Shown here: positions 34,394 to 46,886 of the stretch, piece after piece | Numbering within the stretch: position 1 is the stretch's first letter | How the letters are laid out: each line of letters starts with the position of its first letter | Assembly: GCF_913060805.1 (NCBI RefSeq) | Contig: NZ_CAJXTC010000023.1 | Coordinates: forward strand, 24,086 to 88,085 | Length of the DNA stretch: 64,000 bases | Source of the DNA: an uncultured Draconibacterium sp. | Lineage (GTDB): Bacteria > Bacteroidota > Bacteroidia > Bacteroidales > Prolixibacteraceae | Direction: 5' to 3' | Translations under genes and position numbers: made by a program | Notes under the pieces: generated by a model | Told to the model about the DNA's origin: nothing | The model's input: the letters and a program-made list of their open reading frames with translations, nothing else | Databases searched by the model: none

Positions 34394-35692
34394 CTAATGC
34401 AACGTTGGCAGCACCGGCTTATAATCGGCAAACAACGACAACTGCGTATTAAGCGAATTTTTGTACTTCGAATTCATCTCACATAGCAATTTATGTCTTA
34501 GGCGTTTGGGCTCCCACCCCATCCCGGGAGCCGGAAGTTCGTTACAAGTGATAAAATATTTGGCTCGTTTCATCACTATTCCCAGTTTTTTAAGGTGCAA
34601 TGAATTTAGCCGGCGGTGCTTTCGCGCCAGAATAATCTTTTGTGCCGACTGCACTCCAACTCCGGGAATCCGAAGTATCATTTCGTAATCCGCACGGTTA
34701 ATATCCACCGGAAACAAGTGCATATTTCGCAAGGCAAAACCTAGTTTCGGATCGACATCAAGATCAAGAAAAGGCTGATCATCGCTTAAAATCTCTTCGG
34801 CTTTAAAGTGATAAAAACGCATTAACCAATCGCTTTGATACAGGCGGTTTTCGCGAACCAGCGGCGGCCGGTTCACCGCGGGCAGTCGAGCATCGTAACT
34901 GTTCACCGGCAGGTAACCCGAAAAATAAACGCGTTTAAGGTTTTGCTTTTTGTACAAACCCGACGACAGCAAAATAATCTGCCGGTCGGTTTCGGGAGTG
35001 GCACCAACAATCAATTGTGTACTTTGTCCGGCCGGAGCAAAACGCGGTGCTTTTCGGTACTTTTTTCGTTCTTCCTTTGCCACCAAAATCGAATCGCGGA
35101 TTTGCCCCATAGGCGTAACAATATCGGGGTAGTTCTTTTCCGGCGCCAGCTTTTTCAGGTTCGGTTCCGTCGGAATTTCCATGTTCACACTTAGTCGGTC
35201 GGCCCAAATTCCGGCCTCGTGGATCAGCTCACTGCTTGCTCCGGGAATCGCTTTCAGATGAATATAACCGTTGTAGTTTTCTTCTTGCCGAAGCTTTTTA
35301 GCCACCAACACCATTCGCTCCATAGTGTAATCAGGATTTTTAATCACACCCGAACTCAAAAACAATCCTTCAATGTAGTTTCGGCGGTAAAAACCAATGG
35401 TCAGGTCGACAATTTCCTGTGCCGTAAAAGTTGCCCGCGGGCGGTCGTTCGTGCGCCGATTTATACAGTAAGCACAATCGTAAATACAATTGTTGGTCAT
35501 CAGTATTTTAAACAGGCTCACACAGCGCCCGTCTTCGGTAAAACTGTGGCAAATGCCGCACGCCACACCACTGCCAATTCCTTTGCTGGTGTTTGCCCGG
35601 TTGCTTCCGCTCGATGCACACGACACATCGTATTTTGCAGCGTCGGATAATATTTTCAATTTTTCATGTACGGAGTCATTCATGGCACTCAT
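34394..35692 (-). CDS. TIGR03916 putative DNA modification/repair radical SAM protein
   Basis: The 432-residue protein has the radical-SAM cluster motif Cys69-x3-Cys73-x2-Cys76 (CIYDCAYC), preceded by a cysteine pair CGICHSFTEDGRC that may bind another metal. Other signatures are GLFLSSGVIKNPDYTMERM near 110, HLKAIPGASSEL near 145, DRLSVNMEIPTE near 165, and a C-terminal helix-hairpin-helix DNA-binding element RIPGVGVQSAQKIILARKHRRLN near 345. This matches TIGR03916, whose partner TIGR03915 lies downstream. The HhH element and the divergent S24 repressor gene support a DNA-damage role. Confidence 0.92.
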   Translation of the reverse strand: MSAMNDSVHEKLKILSDAAKYDVSCASSGSNRANTSKGIGSGVACGICHSFTEDGRCVSLFKILMTNNCIYDCAYCINRRTNDRPRATFTAQEIVDLTIGFYRRNYIEGLFLSSGVIKNPDYTMERMVLVAKKLRQEENYNGYIHLKAIPGASSELIHEAGIWADRLSVNMEIPTEPNLKKLAPEKNYPDIVTPMGQIRDSILVAKEERKKYRKAPRFAPAGQSTQLIVGATPETDRQIILLSSGLYKKQNLKRVYFSGYLPVNSYDARLPAVNRPPLVRENRLYQSDWLMRFYHFKAEEILSDDQPFLDLDVDPKLGFALRNMHLFPVDINRADYEMILRIPGVGVQSAQKIILARKHRRLNSLHLKKLGIVMKRAKYFITCNELPAPGMGWEPKRLRHKLLCEMNSKYKNSLNTQLSLFADYKPVLPTLH

Positions 35693-35890
35693 CTCATATT
35701 GCAGTTTGTAGTCAAAAAAATCCCCGGCGATTATGCCAGGGATTACGAACCTCAGTTCATTTTGGGTTTAAACATTTAGGAACATTAAGGAAATATGTTG
35801 ATGTAAAACAAATACTCTTTTTGATAATTATATTATCATTTCTGACGATAATAAATTAATCATTTCTTTTTAAACTGCAAGAATATTTTT

Positions 35891-35898
35891 TACTTTTG
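35891..35898 (+). promoter_or_regulatory. -7 promoter box (TACTTTTG) of the S24 regulator
   Basis: Exact TAnnTTTG, 20 bases before the regulator's ATG, in the 225-base divergent spacer between it and the radical-SAM repair gene. Confidence 0.45.
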
Positions 35899-35917
35899 AA
35901 GAAATAAATTTTCCCAC

Positions 35918-36718
35918 ATGAACTATTTTGGCAAGAATATCAAGCTGTTACGAAAAAGAAAAAAACGCACACAAAACGAGGTGGCTGTTGCGCTGGAGTT
36001 AAAACGAACTTCTGTAAATGCACTCGAAAATGAGATCAGCCAACCTACGGTTTCGCACCTTCAGGCTTTTTCAAAATATTTTGGCATCGCTATAGACACG
36101 CTGATAAATGTGGATTTGCAACAATTATCAGAGAGTCAGTTTGCCGATCTGCAAAATGGTTTTGATGTGTTTATACGCGGCTCGAAATTGCGGGTAATTG
36201 CCACAACGGTTGATTCGGACAACAACGACAATATTGAGTTTGTAAACGAAAAAGCCAAAGCCGGCTATGTAAATTGTTTTGCTGATCCGGAGTACATCGG
36301 GAAACTGCCGGTTTTTCAGTTGCCGTTTTTGTCGAAAGAAAAGAAATACAGAGCTTTTACCATCGAAGGCGACTCGATGTTGCCCATCCCCGCCGGATCG
36401 ATCGTAATTGGCGAATTCATTCAGGATTTCTTCAACATAAAAAGCAACGATGCCTACATTATTGTTACGCGCGACGAAGGTATTGTTTTTAAAGTGGCGC
36501 ATAATAATATTGAAACCACCCGCTCGCTGCACCTGGTTTCGCTGAACAAAGCATTTGAACCGTATGATTTGCCAATTGCCGAGGTTACTGAAGTTTGGAA
36601 ATTTGTGTGTTACCTGAACACCAGCATCCCCGAACCGGAGTCGGACATGAGTGTATTGATGAAACAAATGGACGACATGCAACAGGCCATTAAAAAGCTC
36701 GGATCGAAAATTGGATAA
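35918..36718 (+). CDS. XRE-type repressor with self-cleaving S24 (LexA-like) domain
   Basis: The 266-residue protein has an N-terminal helix-turn-helix (LRKRKKRTQNEVAVALELKRTSVNALENEISQPT, residues 9-45) and a C-terminal S24 peptidase domain. The predicted cleavage bond is Ala115-Gly116 (KAKAGY), the nucleophile is Ser153 (IEGDSMLPIPAGSIVIGE) and the general base is Lys192 (GIVFKVA), so all three elements for RecA-stimulated or spontaneous self-cleavage are present. A short coiled-coil tail (MDDMQQAIKKLGSKIG) follows. It is divergently placed from the TIGR03916-TIGR03915 repair pair, and control of that pair is the simplest hypothesis. An unlinked target or prophage origin cannot be ruled out, but no phage genes are near. 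Confidence 0.9.
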   Translation: MNYFGKNIKLLRKRKKRTQNEVAVALELKRTSVNALENEISQPTVSHLQAFSKYFGIAIDTLINVDLQQLSESQFADLQNGFDVFIRGSKLRVIATTVDSDNNDNIEFVNEKAKAGYVNCFADPEYIGKLPVFQLPFLSKEKKYRAFTIEGDSMLPIPAGSIVIGEFIQDFFNIKSNDAYIIVTRDEGIVFKVAHNNIETTRSLHLVSLNKAFEPYDLPIAEVTEVWKFVCYLNTSIPEPESDMSVLMKQMDDMQQAIKKLGSKIG

Positions 36719-36744
36719 GGCTAAGTTAAACATATCTCCTCTAT

Positions 36745-36812
36745 ACGTCATGCTGAATTTATTTCAGCATCTTTTAAATAGGAAAGATTCCGAAACAAGT
36801 TCGGAATGACGT
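36745..36812. repeat. Composite nested palindrome
   Basis: Outer arms ACGTCAT/ATGACGT enclose two separate hairpins, TGCTGAA/TTCAGCA and ATTCCGAA/TTCGGAAT. It lies between the S24 regulator and amrS. The TGCTGA arm recurs in the nested palindromes near 2.03 kb and 58.3 kb. Confidence 0.85.
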
Positions 36813-36903
36813 GCTTCTAATTTAAAAAATTGACCTAAAGCTAATTCTAAAGAAACCACTCTCGTATTCCTTTCGTAACTTTAAAAAAGTTTGACAACAG
36901 GAA

Positions 36904-37911
36904 ATGCAAGAAGCTCTATTCTATAGCAAAACCACAAACGGACAAGTTCAGTGTGAACTTTGCCCGTGGAACTGTATTTTATCCGATGGACAAACGGGCA
37001 ATTGCAAAGTAAGGTCAAACCAAAATGGCGTTTTGCTCACCGAAGTTTATAACAAAGTAGCTGCGCTTGGTTCAGATCCCATTGAAAAGAAACCACTCTA
37101 TCATTTTTATCCCGGCAAAAACATTTTATCGGTCGGCGAAGTGGGTTGTAACCTGCATTGCAGCTTTTGCCAGAACCACAGGATTTCACAATGCAAAGCC
37201 TCTGAATTTATCGGATTCCATAACATCAGCGCTAAAAAAATTGTAAAAGAAGCACTGAAAACCTGGAACAACATTGGCATCGCCTACACCTACAACGAAC
37301 CTTTTACTTTTTACGAGTTTTTATTGGAGACTGCACAACTGGCTCATTCAAAAGGATTAAAAAATGTAGTGGTTTCCAACGGTTATATCAACGAAAAACC
37401 CTTACAAAAACTTCTTCCTGTTATTGATGCTTTTAACATCGATTTGAAAGCTTTCTCGAACGACTTTTATAAAAAATACACCAAAGGGAAACTGCAACCG
37501 GTTTTAGATACACTCCAGCAAATTGCAAAAAGTCCGGCTCATCTTGAAATTACAACGTTGGTTATTCCCGGATTAAATGATGATACCTCCGAATTTAAAA
37601 GTATGGTAAACTGGATTGCAAGCGAATTGGGTGAATCAGTTCCGCTTCATCTTTCTCGCTACTACCCTCAATACAAACTAAATGCCCCCGCCACGCCAAT
37701 AGACACACTAATTGAGTTGTACAACCTGGCAAAAACTCAATTACAACATGTTTACCTGGGAAATGTAAGTGATGCGCAACGGTCAGCCACCTATTGTGCC
37801 AACTGCAATGCTGAGCTAATTTCCAGAAACCACTACAACACTGAAATTTCAGCACTTGATACCGAAGGAAAATGCAAAAAATGCGGAACTTTTGCCTCTG
37901 TAATTATGTAG
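36904..37911 (+). CDS. amrS: AmmeMemoRadiSam radical SAM enzyme AmrS
   Basis: The 335-residue protein has the radical-SAM cluster Cys82-x3-Cys86-x2-Cys89 (CNLHCSFC), the N-terminal CELCPWNCILSDGQTGNCKVR block, YTYNEPFTFYEFLLETA near 135, and a C-terminal rubredoxin-like CANC...CKKCG zinc pair. This is the pyruvate-formate-lyase-activase-like family called AmrS, which usually sits with AMMECR1 and MEMO proteins; neither is present here. The chemical role is unknown. The 3' end overlaps the convergent Ppx gene by 8 bases. Confidence 0.9.
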   Translation: MQEALFYSKTTNGQVQCELCPWNCILSDGQTGNCKVRSNQNGVLLTEVYNKVAALGSDPIEKKPLYHFYPGKNILSVGEVGCNLHCSFCQNHRISQCKASEFIGFHNISAKKIVKEALKTWNNIGIAYTYNEPFTFYEFLLETAQLAHSKGLKNVVVSNGYINEKPLQKLLPVIDAFNIDLKAFSNDFYKKYTKGKLQPVLDTLQQIAKSPAHLEITTLVIPGLNDDTSEFKSMVNWIASELGESVPLHLSRYYPQYKLNAPATPIDTLIELYNLAKTQLQHVYLGNVSDAQRSATYCANCNAELISRNHYNTEISALDTEGKCKKCGTFASVIM

Positions 37912-38818
37912 CCAGCATTTCGTAAAGCACACCTTCACGCAGCGCAAAATCGGTTTGAACGATCTGTTTTATTCCAATTTTAGAAATCAGCGTTTCAATC
38001 AGGATTACTGCCGGCACAATCAAATCTACGCGCACATAGTCCATTCCTTTCATTTGCAAACGTTCGTCGCGGGTAGATTGCAGCAATTTTTCGTAAACCT
38101 CATAAAACTCTTCCAGCGTAACGACCTGTGTCACCCGTTGTTTCACGCCCGGATTTACCTCATCGATCATATCGGCAATCGTATCAAAAGCACCGGAGCA
38201 ACCAATTAAAGTTGCAACTTTCTTTTCTTTACAATTCTGAATGGCAGTGTGATGTTCTGTTGCAAAAAACTTCTGAAGTTCGCGAACCTGCTCATCCGTT
38301 ACCGGATCGGAAAGATCAAACGAATTAATGATCCGCGACATTCCTGTTGGCCGGCTTTCTTTCCAAAGAATTTCGTCTTTTTGGGTTAATATCAACTCAT
38401 TGCTGCCACCGCCAATATCAAGAATTACAGAAGGGAATTCAATTTTTTGAAAAGCCAGCAACACTCCTTTAAAGATGAGTTCAGCTTCGCGCTCTCCCGA
38501 AATAACTTCAATTGTACAATTGCAAATCTTTTCAATTGCCGCTACAAATTCGGCCTTATTATCGGCAGTGCGCACCGCCGACGTCGCAAAAACTTTTATT
38601 TCATCAACACCAAAAGTGTCCATCACCTTTTTATGCGAAACAAATGCAGCTTTCGTCCGAAAAGTCGCTTTATCACTTATCTGGTTATCCCTGATTTTTC
38701 CGTCGCCCAGTTTCACCATTTCCTTGCTTTGGTGCAGGATTTTAAAATCGGCATTAAGCATTTCGGCAATAAGCAGGTTGCAGGTGTTGGTTCCTAAATC
38801 GATAACAGCAATGCGCAT
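37904..38818 (-). CDS. Ppx/GppA family phosphatase (exopolyphosphatase-like)
   Basis: The 304-residue protein is an ASKHA-fold phosphatase: AVIDLGTNTCNLLIAE at the N-terminus (phosphate-1 loop), VFATSAVRTADNKAEFV near 80, SVILDIGGGSNELIL near 135 (phosphate-2 loop), GCSGAFDTIADMI near 210 and a C-terminal DYVRVDLIVPAVILIETLI. It hydrolyses polyphosphate or the gamma/epsilon phosphate of pppGpp. It is the short two-domain form, lacking the HD-like C-terminal domains of E. coli Ppx, as common in Bacteroidota. Which substrate dominates cannot be read from sequence. Confidence 0.92.
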   Translation of the reverse strand: MRIAVIDLGTNTCNLLIAEMLNADFKILHQSKEMVKLGDGKIRDNQISDKATFRTKAAFVSHKKVMDTFGVDEIKVFATSAVRTADNKAEFVAAIEKICNCTIEVISGEREAELIFKGVLLAFQKIEFPSVILDIGGGSNELILTQKDEILWKESRPTGMSRIINSFDLSDPVTDEQVRELQKFFATEHHTAIQNCKEKKVATLIGCSGAFDTIADMIDEVNPGVKQRVTQVVTLEEFYEVYEKLLQSTRDERLQMKGMDYVRVDLIVPAVILIETLISKIGIKQIVQTDFALREGVLYEMLAT

Positions 38819-38917
38819 AAAATAATTTTGAGATGTTGAATGGCGACAAATTAAGACACCTTTGCTATAATATCCAAAGGTTTTCAGTTGAAAACATATT
38901 CCACAATTTTAAGTTTC

Positions 38918-38993
38918 TCGCAGATGGCGCAGAAAATCGCAGATTTAGACCATTTACAGATTGCCCTCTGCGTAAATCAGCGTTATCAGCGAG
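38918..38993. repeat. Imperfect inverted repeat (CGCAGAT/ATCAGCG type)
   Basis: The left half repeats CGCAGA three times (CTCGCAGATGGCGCAGA...CGCAGATTT); the right half contains CTGCGTAAATCAGCG and ATCAGCGAG, roughly complementary. A right-half-like fragment (TATCAGCGCAAATC...CTGCGTTATCTGCG) also occurs at 46841-46877. A dispersed non-coding repeat between the Ppx and queG genes. Confidence 0.6.
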
Positions 38994-39039
38994 CAATTAA
39001 TTTTAGAAATTATGCCGATTGTGCTATTTTGCAACCTAA

Positions 39040-39975
39040 ATGCAACAGCAGTTTAAACAAAAAATACAATCGCTCGGATTTCTCGATCATGCCATTCTTC
39101 CTGTTTCATTTCTGGAAGAAGAAGAACCGCACCTAAAAGAGTGGCTGGCAAACGATATGCACGGTGAAATGGGCTACATGAACCGTAATATCGACAAGCG
39201 TTTAAATCCGTCGTTGCTGGTTGAAAATGCCAAAACAATTATTGTTGTGCTGCTGAATTATTTCCCCGAAACAACACAAGTAGATCAAACGGCGCCAGTA
39301 CTCTCGAAATATGCTTACGGTACCGACTACCACTTTGTAATGAAAGACAAATTGAAGGAGTTGCTTCAATTTATTCAGGAAGAAATAGCGCCTTGCTCGG
39401 GACGACCATTTGTTGATTCGGCACCAGTTTTAGAGCGTACCTGGGCCCGAAAAGCAGGTCTTGGCTGGATAGGAAAAAACAGCAACGTAATATCCCCGGA
39501 ACACGGCAGTTTCTTTTTTATCGGAGAACTGATCATCGACATTGAACTACCTTATGATGAGCCCAAACTGGTGCGCGACCATTGCGGGCGATGCACAAAA
39601 TGTATTGATGCCTGCCCGACAAAAGCCATTGTTGCCGACCGCGTGGTTGATGCCCGGAAGTGCATCTCGTACCAAACCATTGAGGTGCGTGGTGAAATGG
39701 ATGCCAATTTAAAAGGCCAGTTTGAAAACCGGGTATTTGGCTGCGACATCTGCCAGGATGTGTGCCCATGGAATTTAAAATCGGAACCACACAACGAAGC
39801 CAGTTTCAAGCCTCATCCCAAACTTTTATCACTGCAAAAACAGGATTGGGAAAATATGGAGCGCCCGCTGTTTAACGAGCTTTTTAAAAACTCGGCAGTT
39901 AAACGAACCGGTTATAATGGATTGCAACGCAATCTGCGGTTTCTTAATGATGAAGGAAACGCATCGGATACCTAA
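39040..39975 (+). CDS. queG: tRNA epoxyqueuosine(34) reductase
   Basis: QueG reduces epoxyqueuosine to queuosine at the tRNA wobble position using cobalamin and two [4Fe-4S] clusters. The 311-residue protein has EMGYMNRNIDKRLNP near 45, FVDSAPVLERTWARKAGLGWIGKNSNVI near 125-150 (conserved cobalamin-binding region with the catalytic Asp), and the ferredoxin motifs CGRCTKCIDACP and CDICQDVCPWN near 185 and 240. It is shorter than E. coli QueG by the C-terminal HEAT repeats, typical of this phylum. Its stop codon directly abuts that of the convergent GH2 gene. Confidence 0.95.
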   Translation: MQQQFKQKIQSLGFLDHAILPVSFLEEEEPHLKEWLANDMHGEMGYMNRNIDKRLNPSLLVENAKTIIVVLLNYFPETTQVDQTAPVLSKYAYGTDYHFVMKDKLKELLQFIQEEIAPCSGRPFVDSAPVLERTWARKAGLGWIGKNSNVISPEHGSFFFIGELIIDIELPYDEPKLVRDHCGRCTKCIDACPTKAIVADRVVDARKCISYQTIEVRGEMDANLKGQFENRVFGCDICQDVCPWNLKSEPHNEASFKPHPKLLSLQKQDWENMERPLFNELFKNSAVKRTGYNGLQRNLRFLNDEGNASDT

Positions 39976-43821
<3,846 letters not shown>

Positions 43822-43880
43822 TTAACAGAAAAAATAGAAAATTTGATAATCCTGAATCGAAGCTAAAAAGTTCGATTTCG

Positions 43881-43888
43881 TAACTTTG
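43881..43888 (+). promoter_or_regulatory. -7 promoter box (TAACTTTG) of the BNR gene
   Basis: Exact TAnnTTTG, 18 bases before the chosen ATG, implying a very short leader. It also argues against the longer TTG-start reading. Confidence 0.5.
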
Positions 43889-43906
43889 ACTCCCAAAATA
43901 TTTATC

Positions 43907-45235
43907 ATGAAACTGAATTATCTGCTACCTATTCTATTTATCGTTATTCTATTTGGCTGCACCTCTTCCCAGCAAAAAACGGCCGACAAAACACCTGTCG
44001 TGAAAACCTTAAATGAAGACGGTGCATGGTGCTGGTTTTCTGATCCGCGCGCCATTTACACCGCCGACGGGCAAATTGTTACCGGCTGGGTGAAAAAAGA
44101 TGGATCGATAGAAGTGGCCTCCTTAAATCCGGAAACCGATGAAGCAAAATTCAATAACATTTATCCGCAGTTTGAATTCGACGATCACGATAATCCTGCG
44201 TTTACGATACTTCCAAATGGAAATCTATTTACCATGTACGCCTGGCACTCGACAGGTAAAGGCGTTTTGAGTAACACAACAACAAACGGCACTGATATTG
44301 AAAGTTTTGGCGAGAACGTAGTTTTCAAACCAACAACAGAAGAGCTGCTGAAAAAATTTCCGAGGGAAACTTTTACTTATGCCAATCCATTTGTATTAAG
44401 CGAAGAGGATAATAAACTGTTTGTTTTTGGGCGCTGGATAGGTTTTAAACCCAACATGATTATTTCGGAAGACAACGGCGAAACATGGAACGAACAGTAC
44501 GTGATAATGAGCGACGATCCGTTTACGCCCAACAACCGGCCTTACGTAAAATATTATTCCGATGGAAAATCAAAAATCCACATGATATTTACCGACGGGC
44601 ATCCGCGTGTTGAACCAACCAACTCGGTTTACTATTGCTACTACGAAAATGGTGCATTCTGGAAAGCTGACGGCACAAAAATATGCGATCTCGACGGGCT
44701 GCCATTTCAGGTTAAGGACGCAACGGTGGTTTACAAAGCTGATGAAGAACACGGTCGGGCATGGATTTGTGATGTTGTTGAAAAAGACGGAACTCCTTAT
44801 ATTTTGTATACCCGTCACCCACAAGAAACCGATCATCGTTATTTCTACGCCTGGTACAATGCCGACACAAAAACATGGGAAGACCACGAAATTTGCAAAG
44901 CCGGAAAATGGTTTCCGCAAACACCCGAAGGCGAAACGGAGCGCGAACCGCACTACATGGGCAACATGACTTTCAATCCGAATAAACCCAACGAAATATA
45001 CTTGTCGCGAGAAATAAATGGTGTTTTCGAAATTGAAAAACGTACCACAAACGATGGTGGAAATTCATGGGAAATTGAGCCGGTTACACAAAATTCAACC
45101 CTCGATAATGTGCGGCCTTTCATTCCTCGTTATCAACCAAAGGATTCGAAAACGGTGGTTTTATGGATGGAAAACAACAAATACATCCATTACACCGATT
45201 ACGATTGCAGCATAAAATACTATGTTGAACCGTAG
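43907..45235 (+). CDS. BNR-repeat beta-propeller lipoprotein, carbohydrate-active candidate
   Basis: The 442-residue protein has a lipobox LFGC (Cys18) and then DGAWCWFSDPRAIYTADGQIVTGWV, the start typical of BNR_4 propellers related to PL24/PL25 ulvan-lyase-like and other unclassified glycan enzymes. Asp-box-like turns (SEDNGETW, TNDGGNSW) mark blades, and DDHDNPAFTILPNGNLFTMYAWH and TNSVYYCYYENG are further family blocks. His, Tyr and Arg residues of a possible lyase site are present but I cannot assign them. It is divergent from the GH2 gene and followed by an oxidoreductase gene. The start is set by the promoter and signal peptide. Confidence 0.8.
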   Translation: MKLNYLLPILFIVILFGCTSSQQKTADKTPVVKTLNEDGAWCWFSDPRAIYTADGQIVTGWVKKDGSIEVASLNPETDEAKFNNIYPQFEFDDHDNPAFTILPNGNLFTMYAWHSTGKGVLSNTTTNGTDIESFGENVVFKPTTEELLKKFPRETFTYANPFVLSEEDNKLFVFGRWIGFKPNMIISEDNGETWNEQYVIMSDDPFTPNNRPYVKYYSDGKSKIHMIFTDGHPRVEPTNSVYYCYYENGAFWKADGTKICDLDGLPFQVKDATVVYKADEEHGRAWICDVVEKDGTPYILYTRHPQETDHRYFYAWYNADTKTWEDHEICKAGKWFPQTPEGETEREPHYMGNMTFNPNKPNEIYLSREINGVFEIEKRTTNDGGNSWEIEPVTQNSTLDNVRPFIPRYQPKDSKTVVLWMENNKYIHYTDYDCSIKYYVEP

Positions 45236-45287
45236 TATTTGGCAAACATCTTTTTTCCTATTCCCTTTTCAAACAGAATTAAAAGTA

Positions 45288-45295
45288 TAATTTTG
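45288..45295 (+). promoter_or_regulatory. -7 promoter box (TAATTTTG) of the Gfo/Idh/MocA gene
   Basis: Exact TAnnTTTG, 42 bases before the start of the oxidoreductase gene. Confidence 0.45.
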
Positions 45296-45337
45296 CGTGT
45301 ACGCCAACGGAAATCTAAATACTAATAAAATTATTTC

Positions 45338-46741
45338 ATGAAACATCTATCAACTGCGGCCGTGGCACTTGCAATTCTGTTTTCAGCGTGCACGGGTGGC
45401 AGTCAAAAATCAACTGACTCTGAGAAAGAAAAGAATATGTTTACCGGAGCAAAAGGAGAAGTAAAAATTATGACCCTCGACCCGGGACATTTTCATGCAG
45501 CTTTGGTGCAAAAATCGATGTACGACCAGGTTGATCCGCTTGTAAATGTTTATGCGCCTGACGGTGTAGACGTAGTGGATCATCTGAAACGAATTGAAGG
45601 ATACAATACGCGCGCAGAAAATCCAACATCGTGGGTAGAAAAGGTTTATAAAGGTAACGATTACCTTGAAAAAATGCTGAGAGAAAAACCCGGCAACGTA
45701 ATGGTAACTGCCGGAAACAACGGAAAAAAAACCGATTATATCTTAAAAACGGTTGAGGCGGGAATCAATGTGCTGGCCGACAAACCAATGGTAATTTCGC
45801 CCGAGGAGTTTCCGAAACTGGAAAAAGCTTTTCAGGTAGCTGAAGAAAACGGCGTTTTGCTGTATGATATCATGACCGAGCGTCATGAAATTACTACCAT
45901 GTTGCAGCGTGAATTGTCGCAACTGCCTGAGGTTTTTGGAACCTTGCAAAAAGGAACTGCGGAAAATCCGGCCATCACCAAAGAAAGTGTACACCACTTT
46001 TTTAAATATGTTTCGGGAAATCCGCTAAAACGTCCGGCGTGGTATTTCGACACCAAACAACAGGGCGAAGGAATTGTGGATGTAAACACGCACCTTGTTG
46101 ATTTGATCCAGTGGGAAGCTTTCCCCGAGGTCGTTCTTTCGAAAGAAGATGTTGAAATTGTTTCGGCAAAACACTGGACTACGGATATTACACCGGAAAT
46201 GTTTAAAAAATCGACTTCGCTTGATGAATATCCCGAATTCCTGAAAAAAGATGTTGACGGAGATATTCTGAAAGTGTACTGCAACGGAGAGATCAATTAC
46301 ACACTGAAAGGCATTCACGCCAAAGCATCGGTAATCTGGAATTTCGAAGCTCCTGAAGGAGGCGGTGACACTCATTACTCGATTATGCGCGGGACAAAAT
46401 GTAATCTGGAAATTATTCAGGGCGAAGAGGAAGGTTACAAACCACAATTGTACATTGAAGCAACTGATGTTGATCCCATGGAATTTGCCGGAAGTCTGAA
46501 CAACGCAGTAACAGGTTTGGCAGAAACTTATCCAGGCATCTCCGTGAAAAAGATTGGCGATAAAAAGTGGGTAATGAATATTCCAGAGAAATATAAAGTT
46601 GGTCACGAAGCACATTTCGGTCAGGTAACTGAGAAATACCTGCAATACCTTATTGACGGCAAACTTCCGGAATGGGAAGTACCAAATATGATCGTAAAAT
46701 ATTACACTACAACTGAAGGTTTGAAAGCTGCCAGACAATAG
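45338..46741 (+). CDS. Gfo/Idh/MocA-family oxidoreductase with lipoprotein signal
   Basis: The 467-residue protein has a lipobox FSAC (Cys18), a linker and then a Gfo/Idh/MocA fold: VKIMTLDPGHFHAALVQKSMYDQ near 45, VMVTAGNNGKKTDYILKTVEAGINVLADKPMVI near 115-145 with the ADKP motif in place of the usual EKP, and a C-terminal beta-sheet domain labelled as a putative oxidoreductase C-terminal domain. The usual GxGxxG nucleotide loop is replaced by LDPGHFHA. Such proteins normally bind NAD(P) in the cytosol, so a lipoprotein form needs a pre-bound cofactor, as in some GH109-like glycosidases, or has lost redox activity. It follows the BNR propeller gene, suggesting action on the same extracellular glycan. 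Confidence 0.85.
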   Translation: MKHLSTAAVALAILFSACTGGSQKSTDSEKEKNMFTGAKGEVKIMTLDPGHFHAALVQKSMYDQVDPLVNVYAPDGVDVVDHLKRIEGYNTRAENPTSWVEKVYKGNDYLEKMLREKPGNVMVTAGNNGKKTDYILKTVEAGINVLADKPMVISPEEFPKLEKAFQVAEENGVLLYDIMTERHEITTMLQRELSQLPEVFGTLQKGTAENPAITKESVHHFFKYVSGNPLKRPAWYFDTKQQGEGIVDVNTHLVDLIQWEAFPEVVLSKEDVEIVSAKHWTTDITPEMFKKSTSLDEYPEFLKKDVDGDILKVYCNGEINYTLKGIHAKASVIWNFEAPEGGGDTHYSIMRGTKCNLEIIQGEEEGYKPQLYIEATDVDPMEFAGSLNNAVTGLAETYPGISVKKIGDKKWVMNIPEKYKVGHEAHFGQVTEKYLQYLIDGKLPEWEVPNMIVKYYTTTEGLKAARQ

Positions 46742-46763
46742 TTCAAATAAAAATATTACAATG

Positions 46764-46791
46764 AAAGCTGCTCGGTTTGGGCAGCTTTTTT
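46764..46791 (+). terminator. Terminator after the oxidoreductase gene
   Basis: AAAGCTGC pairs with GCAGCTTT around a short loop, followed by a T run. Confidence 0.85.
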
Positions 46792-46796
46792 ATATC

Positions 46797-46836
46797 CAAA
46801 AAATTGAGGGTTTCACTATTAGTGAAACCCTCAATT
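46797..46836 (-). terminator. Terminator of the sulfur-transfer fusion gene
   Basis: A perfect 16-bp stem (AATTGAGGGTTTCACT and its complement, 3-base loop) followed on the minus strand by six T. It lies back to back with the plus-strand terminator. Confidence 0.85.
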
Positions 46837-46886
46837 ATATTATCAGCGCAAATCTTCTAAACCTGCGTTATCTGCGTTCTAATCTT

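Noticed and set aside
35918..36718. The S24 regulator as a prophage repressor
   Set aside because: No integrase, structural or replication phage genes lie within the window; the neighbour is a chromosomal repair pair.
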